This document shows positions 1 through 5,842 of a stretch of 7,336 nt of DNA, in pieces. How positions within the stretch are numbered: the stretch's first letter is position 1; every line of letters begins with the position of its first letter. The notes below the pieces were generated by a model. It saw only the letters and a list, made by a program, of their open reading frames with translations. It was not told where the DNA came from and made no database searches. The DNA comes from an uncultured Lachnospiraceae bacterium (GTDB lineage: Bacteria > Bacillota > Clostridia > Lachnospirales > Lachnospiraceae): assembly GCA_910585075.1 (NCBI GenBank), contig CAJUED010000020.1:54100-61435 (forward strand), read 5' to 3'. Made by a program: the position numbers and the translations under genes.

Positions 1-1
1 C

Positions 2-88
2 GCCTCATACTTTTGCAAGCAGTTTAAGGAGATTTACTTTTGTTCTCCAAAAGAGTTCCGTGAACGAATTCTGCCCGGTCACGGATAG
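2..88 (+). CDS. AraC-family transcriptional regulator, C-terminal end only (partial)
   Basis: Frame 2 is open from the left edge to a TAG at 86-88 and gives 28 residues containing SYFCKQFKEIY followed by SPKEFRERI. This matches the end of the AraC/XylS DNA-binding domain, where the second helix-turn-helix carries the pattern sYFsrqFKk..g.sPsefR. The usual glycine between the two blocks is a cysteine-containing variant (YFCSP). The protein would be a DNA-binding regulator; its sensor domain and target lie outside the window, so no substrate can be suggested. It runs towards gdhA (convergent), with the insertion sequence starting about 80 bases past its stop. The fragment is short, so the family call rests on one motif block, but the motif and a stop codon at the expected place agree well. 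Confidence 0.72.
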   Translation, partial: ASYFCKQFKEIYFCSPKEFRERILPGHG

Positions 89-135
89 TTTAACACAATA
101 TACGTTTTTCTATCCTTACGGAAAAAGAAGCAAAT

Positions 136-157
136 GCTGACTCCTTCTCAAATCAGC
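136..157 (-). terminator. Weak hairpin, possible stranded terminator of gdhA
   Basis: GCTGA (136-140) pairs with TCAGC (153-157) around a 12-base loop. On the - strand it is followed by a T-rich run (ATTTGCTTCTTTTT, complement of 122-135); on the + strand the following bases (TTATTAAATT) are less typical. The stem is only 5 bp, so this is tentative. It lies on the far side of the insertion sequence from gdhA. The rest of 89-169, between the AraC stop and the IS, shows no gene. Confidence 0.22.
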
Positions 158-169
158 TTATTAAATTCA

Positions 170-185
170 AAGAAGGGGCTGTCGG
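170..185 (+). repeat. Left terminal inverted repeat of the IS
   Basis: AAGAAGGGGCTGTCGG is the exact reverse complement of 2235-2250. The match stops on both sides (169 and 186 do not pair with 2251 and 2234). The element's true end could lie a few bases inside, at the GGGGCTGTC core, because IS1182-type ends often begin with a G-run; the sequence alone does not settle this. Confidence 0.88.
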
Positions 186-219
186 TTAATGCTGATTTTT
201 AAAGCCCTTACACCAAAAT

Positions 220-277
220 AGACATATCCCGCAGATTTCCCTGCTTTTCAGCAAAGGACGTTCTGTGGGATATGCCT
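220..277 (+). terminator. Long hairpin inside the left IS end, terminator-like
   Basis: CATATCCCGCAG (223-234) pairs with CTGTGGGATATG (263-274) with one G-T wobble; two more outer pairs (220-277, 221-276) form beyond one mismatch. A small inner hairpin CTG-CTTTT-CAG (241-251) can stack in the loop. On the + strand it is followed by GTTTTTCTTT, a good U-tract, so it should stop read-through from the AraC gene into the IS antisense strand. On the - strand it lies about 70 bases past the transposase stop and could end that transcript, though the T-run there (TCTATTTTGG) is weaker. Confidence 0.65.
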
Positions 278-348
278 GTTTTTCTTTACTCTCCCTGTTT
301 CAGGGCGCAAAATCCCCTTTTTCCATGTTTCCAGCCCCGCTCTGACAG

Positions 349-2151
349 CTAAGCCGTCTTTTGGTCACCTTTTCCTTCAAATTTTTCAATTTCATGATGA
401 AGGAAGCGGTGGTATTTATTGATGTTCCGGCCGATTGCATACAGCATGAATTCTTTATACACTTTTTCTGAACTGCGGTAATTGAAGCGCCGGAAATTCT
501 CATTTTCCTTGATGTCTCCAAAATGCCCTTCGGTCTGGATGGAACGGATCTGACGGTTCAGGATTCCCTTCTCACTCCGGATGTTGGCATTGGATGCCTC
601 TTTCAAAGCTTCCCACTGCTCATTGATCTTCATCACTTTATTACGGTCGCTGTCTTTCTCTGCATTATATTTATACAGGCAGCGGGCTTTATGCTCACAG
701 CCGCTGCAGTCTGCACATCCATAGACTTCCCACGTCTGGGTATATCCGTCCTGTTCTTTCGTCTCTGTCCGGATATGGCGCAGCTCCCTCCCGTCATGGC
801 AGATGTAGTAAAATTCATCCTCAAAGATCCGGACTGTCATGTTGTAATACCTGCTGATATCTTCTTTATAAGCACGGGTTTTCCGTTTCTCATGATCCTT
901 AAGTTTGATGTAACTGGCAATTCCGTTCTGTTTCAGATACAGGAGATTTTTCTCACTGCAGTATCCGCTGTCTGCTGTCACTTCATCCAGTATCCTGCCA
1001 AAGGCTTTCTGATGCTTCTCCAGAACCGGAATCAGGGTGTTATAATCCGTACGGTCACTGCTCACGTATCCGTGAACGATGAAATAGTTCTCCACCGCGA
1101 TCTGAACGTTGTAAGCCGGTTTTAACTGACCGTTCAGCATGTGGTCTTCCTTCATCCGCATAAACGTTGCTTCCAGATCCGTTTTGGAATAACTGTTGCG
1201 GTCTTTCCCCATGTTCTCATAACATTCTTTATATCCCATCAGGCGGTTTCCGCATTCCTCCAGTTCCTCATACAGTTTTTGGATCCCGGACTTCGTTTTC
1301 CCCTTACCATGGAGGAATGAAATCCCCTCACCTTCTGCAATCCGCATCAGATTTTTCTGGAGCTTTAAAATTTCAAGCGGAGAACAGTTATCTATTTCGA
1401 TGATGGTATTGTTTGAGAGTTTCTTATGCTTTGTCAGTTTCCGTTTCCGGTTTTCATCAATCACACGCCTGACCTTTTCCATGCCTTCAATGATAAACAT
1501 CTGTGCATCCCCAAGGTCGTATTTCGCTGCATACTCATTTTCGTGCAGAAGGGTATTATACTTTTCATAAACCGAGTCTATCCTATCCAAAAGACCTGCA
1601 AGGTGATAATTGATGCTCCCCCTCCAGACAAAAGTATAACGGTTTGCATTGGCCTCCAGCTTCGTACCATCAATAAAGAGTTCTTTGAGCGTGATCAGGC
1701 CCTCTTTTTTTAAACGATGCATGAATTGGTAATTCAGCTCATCCAGAATATCGCCGGTCAGTTTTTTATTCTTGAATTCATAAAAAGCGTCCCGCTTCGG
1801 TTTCTGTCCTTTGGTCAGCCAGATAAAAGCAAGATCCCTTTCGCATAATTCAACAATACGGTCAACAGCACGCACTCCGCGCATGTTTGCGTAGGTAACG
1901 ACAGCATACATCATGATTGGATTGTACCCGGTTCTTCCCTTATCTGAACAACAGGCCAGCAGGCCTGAAAAATCTAATTCCTCCATCACTTTTTTCAGGG
2001 TATAGACTGGATCGTCATCGGGGAAATGCAATTCGAAGAAACTGAAGTTAATTTTCTGTTGCCCTAAATCAAAAAATTCGTTATAATAATCTTGTTTTGG
2101 CATAGTTCCATTATAACATGGAACGGAGAAAAGATGGTTGTCGTTAGCCAT
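349..2151 (-). CDS. IS1182-family DDE transposase
   Basis: A 600-aa protein that catalyses excision and insertion of the surrounding element by binding its terminal repeats. Residues about 40-130 match the InsH-type N-terminal domain (DUF772-like: YNPIMMYAVVTYANMRGVR, then KRDAFYEFKNK). The RNase-H-like catalytic core follows. The probable DDE triad is D161 in LFIDGTKLEANANRY, D394 in TADSGYCSEKN and E541 in QTEGHFGDIKENENFRRF; the block KPAYNVQIAVE (about 344-354) precedes the second D as is usual. A four-cysteine cluster C479-x2-C-x2-C-x5-C491 looks like the metal-binding or structural knuckle common in this group. No frameshift or stop is seen. The first ATG (2149-2151) has only an A-rich stretch (GAAAAAAG) before it and no clear ribosome binding site; the in-frame ATG at codon 17 (start at 2103) is an alternative but is no better supplied. 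Length fits full-size family members. Confidence 0.92.
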   Translation of the reverse strand: MANDNHLFSVPCYNGTMPKQDYYNEFFDLGQQKINFSFFELHFPDDDPVYTLKKVMEELDFSGLLACCSDKGRTGYNPIMMYAVVTYANMRGVRAVDRIVELCERDLAFIWLTKGQKPKRDAFYEFKNKKLTGDILDELNYQFMHRLKKEGLITLKELFIDGTKLEANANRYTFVWRGSINYHLAGLLDRIDSVYEKYNTLLHENEYAAKYDLGDAQMFIIEGMEKVRRVIDENRKRKLTKHKKLSNNTIIEIDNCSPLEILKLQKNLMRIAEGEGISFLHGKGKTKSGIQKLYEELEECGNRLMGYKECYENMGKDRNSYSKTDLEATFMRMKEDHMLNGQLKPAYNVQIAVENYFIVHGYVSSDRTDYNTLIPVLEKHQKAFGRILDEVTADSGYCSEKNLLYLKQNGIASYIKLKDHEKRKTRAYKEDISRYYNMTVRIFEDEFYYICHDGRELRHIRTETKEQDGYTQTWEVYGCADCSGCEHKARCLYKYNAEKDSDRNKVMKINEQWEALKEASNANIRSEKGILNRQIRSIQTEGHFGDIKENENFRRFNYRSSEKVYKEFMLYAIGRNINKYHRFLHHEIEKFEGKGDQKTA

Positions 2152-2178
2152 CTTTTTTCATTTTTAGGATATAGTTAA

Positions 2179-2214
2179 GGGGAGGATGTGACCAGCATTA
2201 GTCACATCCTCCCC
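2179..2214. other. Strong hairpin upstream of the transposase (read-in barrier)
   Basis: GGGGAGGATGTGAC (2179-2192) pairs perfectly over 14 bp with GTCACATCCTCCCC (2201-2214), with loop CAGCATTA. It lies between the right inverted repeat and the transposase start, in the 5' leader of the transposase. Such structures in IS leaders are known to limit expression driven by outside promoters, by termination or by hiding translation signals. Here a transcript of gdhA running into the element would meet it. The T-run after it is weak on the - strand (TTAACTATATCC) and modest on the + strand (TGTTTT), so a plain terminator function is uncertain. Confidence 0.7.
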
Positions 2215-2234
2215 TGTTTTGGGCTATCTATTTC

Positions 2235-2250
2235 CCGACAGCCCCTTCTT
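2235..2250 (-). repeat. Right terminal inverted repeat of the IS
   Basis: CCGACAGCCCCTTCTT is the perfect mate of 170-185. Just inside, GGGCT at 2221-2225 can pair with AGCCC (2240-2244) of the repeat, so this end can fold on itself. Confidence 0.88.
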
Positions 2251-2363
2251 ATTTATCAAATATCCGGAGGTACCAAGTACACTCTTATGCTTTTTATCTT
2301 ATACGCATAGCTAATTTCTTGTTACCATTGTAAATTAATCGTCTTCCAAACTAATCGTTTGAT

Positions 2364-3698
2364 TTATACAATACCCTGTGCCGTCATAGCGTCAGCAACC
2401 TTCAAAAAGCCTGCGATATTAGCACCTGCAACATAGTTGCCTTCCATACCATACTTCTTTGCAGCCTCATCCATGCTATGGAAAATGTTAACCATGATTC
2501 CCTTTAACTTACTGTCAACTTCCTCAAAAGTCCAGCTCAGTCTCTCGGAGTTCTGGCTCATTTCCAGTGCTGAAGTAGCAACGCCGCCTGCGTTAGAAGC
2601 CTTACCAGGTGCAAATAAAACGCCGTTTGCCTGTAAGTACTCTGTCGCTTCAATAGTAGTAGGCATGTTTGCGCCCTCTGCAACAGCAAAGCATCCGTTT
2701 GCTACCAGCGCTTTTGCATCATCCAGATTCAGCTCATTCTGGGTAGCGCAGGGAAGTGCAATGTCAACCTTCACGCTCCATACGCCCTTGCCCTCATGAT
2801 ATTCTGCGCTTGGACGTGCTGCGGCATACTCTGTCAGCCTTGCACGCTTCACTTCCTTAACCTCTTTTAAAAGTGCAACATCAATTCCTTCAGGGTCATA
2901 AATCCAGCCTGTGGAATCGGAGCAGGTAACCGGCTTAGCGCCTAACTGCTGTGCCTTCTGGATTGCGTAGATTGCCACATTTCCAGCACCGGAAACTGCG
3001 ATTGTCTTTCCTGCAATATCCTTGCCGTTGCATTTTAACATTTCCTCTGTCAGGTAAAGCAGGCCGTAACCGGTAGCTTCCGTTCTTGCAAGGGAACCGC
3101 CGTAGGATAATCCCTTTCCGGTAAGAACTCCTTCGTATACGCCTCTGATTCTCTTATACTGTCCGAACATATAACCGATCTCTCTTGCACCTGTACCGAT
3201 ATCGCCGGCAGGAACATCTGTATCAGCTCCTATGTATTTATTCAATTCTGTCATAAAGCTCTGGCAGAAGGCCATAACCTCTCTGTCTGATTTTCCCTTA
3301 GGGTCGAAATCGGAACCACCCTTGCCGCCTCCAATAGGAAGACCTGTCAGGGAATTCTTGAAAATCTGCTCGAATCCAAGGAATTTAATGATACCAAGAT
3401 TTACACTGGGATGAAGTCGCAGGCCGCCCTTGTAAGGTCCGATTGCACTGTTGAACTGTACACGGAAGGCATTGTTCACCTGAACCTGTCCCTTGTCATC
3501 CACCCAGGGAACCCTAAACAGAAGCTGACGCTCCGGTGTTACCAGTCTTTCCAGGAGGGCATCTTTTCTGTAAGCCTCCTCGTTTGCTTCAATTACTACC
3601 CTTAAGGATTCAAGAACCTCTTTTACCGCCTGGTGGAACTCAGGCTGCGCAGGGTTTTTCTCAATTACCATTTGCAACACTTCATCAACATATGACAT
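2364..3698 (-). CDS. gdhA: Glutamate dehydrogenase, probably NADP-specific
   Basis: A 444-aa cytoplasmic enzyme of the hexameric Glu/Leu/Phe/Val dehydrogenase family. It interconverts 2-oxoglutarate plus ammonium and L-glutamate with NAD(P)H, linking nitrogen assimilation to carbon metabolism. The N-terminal substrate domain shows K90 in IGPYKGGLR, K126 in PIGGGKGGSDFDP and the catalytic D166 in DVPAGDIGTGAREIGYM. The Rossmann domain carries SGAGNVA (236-242). The next strand ends in SDS (260-262), as in the NADP-dependent E. coli type (ASDSSG), rather than the different pattern of the NAD-linked Clostridium symbiosum enzyme, hence the NADP call. The C-terminal block SALEMSQNSERLSW is typical, and full length matches the family (about 445-450). 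The start is secure: AAAGGAGG (complement of 3708-3715) lies 9 bases before the ATG. The gene has its own promoter region upstream. The 113 bases between its stop and the IS (2251-2363) show no convincing terminator. An NAD-linked role is the main alternative. Confidence 0.96.
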   Translation of the reverse strand: MSYVDEVLQMVIEKNPAQPEFHQAVKEVLESLRVVIEANEEAYRKDALLERLVTPERQLLFRVPWVDDKGQVQVNNAFRVQFNSAIGPYKGGLRLHPSVNLGIIKFLGFEQIFKNSLTGLPIGGGKGGSDFDPKGKSDREVMAFCQSFMTELNKYIGADTDVPAGDIGTGAREIGYMFGQYKRIRGVYEGVLTGKGLSYGGSLARTEATGYGLLYLTEEMLKCNGKDIAGKTIAVSGAGNVAIYAIQKAQQLGAKPVTCSDSTGWIYDPEGIDVALLKEVKEVKRARLTEYAAARPSAEYHEGKGVWSVKVDIALPCATQNELNLDDAKALVANGCFAVAEGANMPTTIEATEYLQANGVLFAPGKASNAGGVATSALEMSQNSERLSWTFEEVDSKLKGIMVNIFHSMDEAAKKYGMEGNYVAGANIAGFLKVADAMTAQGIV

Positions 3699-3739
3699 AC
3701 AATATGTCCTCCTTTAATTTAGTATAATTGTAGTACGGT

Positions 3740-3757
3740 ATTCTTGTATACAATAAT
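3740..3757. promoter_or_regulatory. Palindromic operator candidate in the gdhA leader
   Basis: TTGTATACAA (3744-3753) is a perfect 10-bp palindrome. Allowing one mismatched pair it extends to an 18-bp near-palindrome, ATTCTTGTATACAATAAT. The core equals the centre of the Bacillus subtilis gluconate repressor GntR operator (ACTTGTATACAAGT), and similar cores occur for other GntR-family regulators. It overlaps the end of the second promoter's -10 box and lies 42 bases before the gdhA start codon, a suitable place for repression. The regulator is not in this window; assigning a GntR-type protein is inference. Confidence 0.45.
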
Positions 3758-3781
3758 GATTAAACTACACCACTATCTCAA
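3753..3781 (-). promoter_or_regulatory. Second, proximal gdhA promoter candidate (P2)
   Basis: On the - strand TTGAGA (complement of 3776-3781) is followed after exactly 17 bases by CATTAT (complement of 3753-3758). The -10 box matches the consensus at only four of six positions, so it is weaker than P1. Its interest is the palindrome that starts at its downstream edge. Confidence 0.35.
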
Positions 3782-3841
3782 TTACCATACAAAAATACAC
3801 AGCGATTTACTTCCGTGCATTTATTTTCTTCTCCACGTGTT

Positions 3842-3870
3842 ATTATATAACGCATCAAAAAAAATCTCAA
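3842..3870 (-). promoter_or_regulatory. Main gdhA promoter (P1), sigma-A type
   Basis: On the - strand TTGAGA (complement of 3865-3870), a 17-base spacer, then a perfect TATAAT (complement of 3842-3847). This is the best promoter-like match I found in the window. Transcription would start near 3835 and give a leader of roughly 135 bases before the gdhA ATG. The leader shows no recognisable riboswitch. DNA from here to the upstream gene (3871-3963) is very AT-rich with no GC hairpin. Confidence 0.7.
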
Positions 3871-3963
3871 TATGCTTTAAGCAATTAAATTGTAAAAGTT
3901 TCGGAGAAAGATTAGGAAATATTTTATATAATTTGTATAAAAATCATTATGGACTTTATCATT

Positions 3964-4395
3964 TCAAAGATATTGTTTCAACCGTTCAATGTTTTTCTCC
4001 TCGAAATCCATCAGCTCTTTCGCTATCTCCATGGAGACATTTCCCGCATTTTCATGGTGGTTTAGTGCCCTCCACATACTGGTAAGTCCTCTGTTAGAGC
4101 CCTGTATCAGCAGTTCCGCCATGTGGCTTGTGCTGGTGTTTAACATGGTGTTTGCACGCACGCCCCCTCTCACCATCATATCCTGAAATCCCGTTTCCCT
4201 GTAAAAGGCAGCTTTTCCATCTAAAAGGCGGTCTGTTGCCTTATTATAAATATCCGCATACCGCATGGACTCCCTGGCGGCATCCATTGACAGGTTATCG
4301 TCATAAATTTTTTCGCTGATTGCGTCGATTGCTTTCATAGCCATTTTTGTGCTGCGCTGTACTTCCTGTAAAATTCTCACATCATCATTTTTCAT
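3964..4395 (-). CDS. Helical protein of unknown function, 143 aa
   Basis: I do not recognise this protein. The sequence is acidic and amphipathic and reads as three or four long helices: about 5-30 (DVRILQEVQRSTKMAMKAID), 36-60, 86-108 (STSHMAELLIQGSNRGLTSMW) and 113-143 ending in KNIERLKQYL. No signal peptide, membrane segment or cysteine is seen. The pattern suggests a small four-helix bundle; a ferritin-like relative is possible, since the helices carry several Glu and a HHE, but a metal site cannot be shown. An ATG four codons further upstream (4405-4407) would give 147 aa but lacks a ribosome binding site, while the ATG at 4393-4395 has GGAGG five bases before it, so I prefer the shorter form. 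The gene lies 265 bases upstream of gdhA on the same strand with no clear terminator between, so some read-through into gdhA is possible. Confidence 0.8.
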   Translation of the reverse strand: MKNDDVRILQEVQRSTKMAMKAIDAISEKIYDDNLSMDAARESMRYADIYNKATDRLLDGKAAFYRETGFQDMMVRGGVRANTMLNTSTSHMAELLIQGSNRGLTSMWRALNHHENAGNVSMEIAKELMDFEEKNIERLKQYL

Positions 4396-4400
4396 CTTTT

Positions 4401-4405
4401 CCTCC
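4401..4405 (-). promoter_or_regulatory. Ribosome binding site that decides the start of the 143-aa gene
   Basis: GGAGG on the - strand, spaced five bases (AAAAG) from the ATG at 4395. It overlaps the upstream in-frame ATG (4405-4407), so that upstream codon is probably part of the ribosome binding region and not the start. Confidence 0.65.
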
Positions 4406-4498
4406 ATTCCGAAACGTTCTACGCTGAGGAACGCCAGCAGAAATCTCCAATTCCGCTCTACGATAACTTTTCCTCATTTTCGCGCCGCCTTTGCGCAT

Positions 4499-4519
4499 CA
4501 AACGCTGCCACGCCTCGCG
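4499..4519 (-). repeat. Copy 1 of a shared intergenic motif
   Basis: On the - strand CGCGAGGCGTGGCAGCGTTTG. It matches 18 of 21 bases of 5731-5751, and all three differences are purine transitions. It stands 15 bases past the T-run of the terminator of the oxidoreductase gene, preceded by TAAGC in both copies. The surrounding stretch 4408-4533 is GC-richer than the neighbouring intergenic DNA and has no assignable gene. Confidence 0.5.
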
Positions 4520-4533
4520 CACCAGCTTATTAT

Positions 4534-4568
4534 TCAAAAAGCAGGATGGACAAATGCCACCCTGCTTT
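4534..4568 (-). terminator. Rho-independent terminator of the oxidoreductase gene
   Basis: On the - strand AAAGCAGG (complement of 4561-4568) pairs with CCTGCTTT (complement of 4538-4545), with three further inner pairs (TGG/CCA) past one mismatch, followed by a TTTTT run ending at 4536. It begins 28 bases after the oxidoreductase stop codon, the expected place. Confidence 0.8.
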
Positions 4569-4596
4569 ATTCTTTCCGGATATTTACTTTTTATTC

Positions 4597-5610
4597 CTAA
4601 TTTTCTTCTTTTTGTTCTGCCGCTTCCGTTTTCTCAAAAGGATATACAATCCCCCACTCATTTCTAAAACTGTCCATGAGCTTCATCACGCGCAGGGTTT
4701 CGCCGTGAGGCATTTGCACACATTCGGTCCTGTTATCCATAATCGCCTTTATGCATGCTTCCACTTCATATTCATATCCGGTAATCTGCTTAGGCCGCTT
4801 GTACTGGGCAGCCTTTTTGCCGGAAGGCTCATAGACCTCTATGGTTTCACAATTGTGGATGTCTTCCACAATTATAAAGCCCTTTGTCCCGTAAACAACA
4901 CCCTTATTTCCACCCCATGACACCATGGAGCTGGCTATATGGGCTACCTTTCCATCCGCATATTGGAGTGTGATACTGTTCTGCTCATCCAAACCAACTT
5001 CCGAATATGTGCAGTTTGAATGTATCTTCGAAATGCCATGGCCGAAAAGCATAAGTGCAAAGTTCAGCGGATAGACACCGATATCCAAAAGAGCTCCCCC
5101 TGCCAGGGCCGGATTTTTCAACCTTTCCACATTTTCAATTGCCGCCCCCAAGCTTGCCTCAATCGTTCTGGGCTCTCCTATCACACCGCTCTCAATCACT
5201 TCTTTCAAAGTGGTCAGCATGGGCAGATAGCGTGTCCACATTGCCTCCGCCAGAAGAACGCCTTTTTCCTCCGACAAGCGAATCAGTTCCTCCGCCTGAC
5301 AGGCATTTGCGGTAAATGACTTTTCACATAAGACAGGCTTTCCATGTTCCAGACACATTTTTGCATTTGCGTAATGCTCCGAATTAGGGGTTGCAATATA
5401 GATCAGATCCACTTTTTTGTCCAAAGCCAGTTCTTCATAAGAGCCGTAAGCTTTTTTACATCCGTGCTTCCCTGCAAAAACATCCGCCCTCACCTTGTCC
5501 CTGGACGCCACCGCATAAAGCTTAGCATTTTTCATCCGGTTTAAAGTACCTGCCATAGTGGATGCAATATTCCCCGTGCCAATGATACCCACATTCATTT
5601 TCCCAAACAT
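4597..5610 (-). CDS. Gfo/Idh/MocA-family NAD(P)-dependent oxidoreductase
   Basis: A 337-aa cytoplasmic dehydrogenase. The N-terminal Rossmann fold opens with VGIIGTGNIA (G8, G11, G13), followed by ATPNSEHY (73-80) and the family's EK motif in VLCEKSFTAN (E96, K97), where the lysine is normally catalytic. The C-terminal sheet domain carries AGGALLDIGVYPLNF (170-184). The block AEAMWTRYLP (121-130) together with NPALAGGALLDIGVYP resembles the dimeric dihydrodiol dehydrogenase-like subgroup, which acts on sugars, polyols or diols. The true substrate cannot be told from sequence or neighbours. Length is normal for the family. The start is supported by AAAGGAG nine bases before the ATG; the in-frame ATG at codon 5 is less well placed. 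Downstream is a clear terminator, so this looks like a single-gene unit. I see no strong promoter in 5611-5769. Confidence 0.93.
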   Translation of the reverse strand: MFGKMNVGIIGTGNIASTMAGTLNRMKNAKLYAVASRDKVRADVFAGKHGCKKAYGSYEELALDKKVDLIYIATPNSEHYANAKMCLEHGKPVLCEKSFTANACQAEELIRLSEEKGVLLAEAMWTRYLPMLTTLKEVIESGVIGEPRTIEASLGAAIENVERLKNPALAGGALLDIGVYPLNFALMLFGHGISKIHSNCTYSEVGLDEQNSITLQYADGKVAHIASSMVSWGGNKGVVYGTKGFIIVEDIHNCETIEVYEPSGKKAAQYKRPKQITGYEYEVEACIKAIMDNRTECVQMPHGETLRVMKLMDSFRNEWGIVYPFEKTEAAEQKEEN

Positions 5611-5730
5611 ATCCCTTCTCTCCTTTCAAACTCCGCCCATTTTTACCCTGCTTACAGATACCCCGCCCTACCTTTCTTTTTGGAGGAATACCGGCTCTGC
5701 TTCCACCCTCCACAGGATACCTTGTTGTCA

Positions 5731-5751
5731 CAAACGCCGCCACGCTTTGCG
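5731..5751 (-). repeat. Copy 2 of a shared intergenic motif
   Basis: On the - strand CGCAAAGCGTGGCGGCGTTTG, 18 of 21 identical to 4499-4519 and again preceded by TAAGC. It lies 18 bases past the hairpin that follows the SH3b gene. The segment 5611-5769 between genes is otherwise without a gene I can support; a 73-codon open frame crosses it into the oxidoreductase gene but shows no protein character. Confidence 0.5.
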
Positions 5752-5769
5752 GGACGCTTACTATAATGA

Positions 5770-5795
5770 ATACCCCGCAGAAAACTACGGGGTAT
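5770..5795 (-). terminator. Hairpin terminator of the SH3b protein gene
   Basis: ATACCCCG (5770-5777) pairs with CGGGGTAT (5788-5795); inside, AG/CT pairs close an AAAA tetraloop after one mismatch. It lies 47 bases past the SH3b gene stop. On the - strand the following bases (TCATTATAG) are only partly T-rich, so efficiency is uncertain, but the compact GC stem and the position fit a terminator. Confidence 0.6.
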
Positions 5796-5842
5796 CAAAA
5801 ATCACCGGTAAATCACATTTTGGCTGGTTGCACTGCAATAAT

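Larger units (their letters stand above)
170..2250 (-). mobile_element. IS1182-family insertion sequence, apparently complete (2081 bp)
   Basis: The element is bounded by perfect 16-bp inverted repeats (170-185 and 2235-2250) and contains one intact 600-codon transposase gene. Size, single-ORF layout and protein type fit the IS1182 family, cut-and-paste elements with a DDE transposase. No convincing target-site duplication is seen outside the repeats: the left flank reads AAATTCA and the right flank ATTTATC. Both ends carry strong internal hairpins (220-277 and 2179-2214). The motif TAATGCTG also occurs inside both ends in mirrored orientation (187-194, and complement at 2193-2200). The element lies in the intergenic space between two convergent genes and does not break a coding frame that I can see. 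With an intact reading frame and perfect ends it could be active, but that is inference. Confidence 0.9.

Noticed and set aside
523..1125. 200-codon + strand open frame opposite the transposase
   Set aside because: It lies wholly inside the transposase gene on the other strand, has no ribosome binding site and no recognisable domain; the hydrophobic stretches come from antisense reading.
2251..2363. Possible terminator behind gdhA (TAATTT/AAATTA pairing, ATGC/GCAT pairing)
   Set aside because: The stems are short and AT-rich, and no T-run follows them on the - strand.
3699..3841. Riboswitch in the gdhA leader
   Set aside because: No known riboswitch core or long GC-paired structure is visible; the leader is AT-rich with only small palindromes.
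5522..5743. 73-codon - strand open frame crossing the intergenic region into the oxidoreductase gene
   Set aside because: It overlaps the start of a well-supported gene in another frame, and its sequence is low in protein-like character; the upstream part coincides with the shared intergenic motif.
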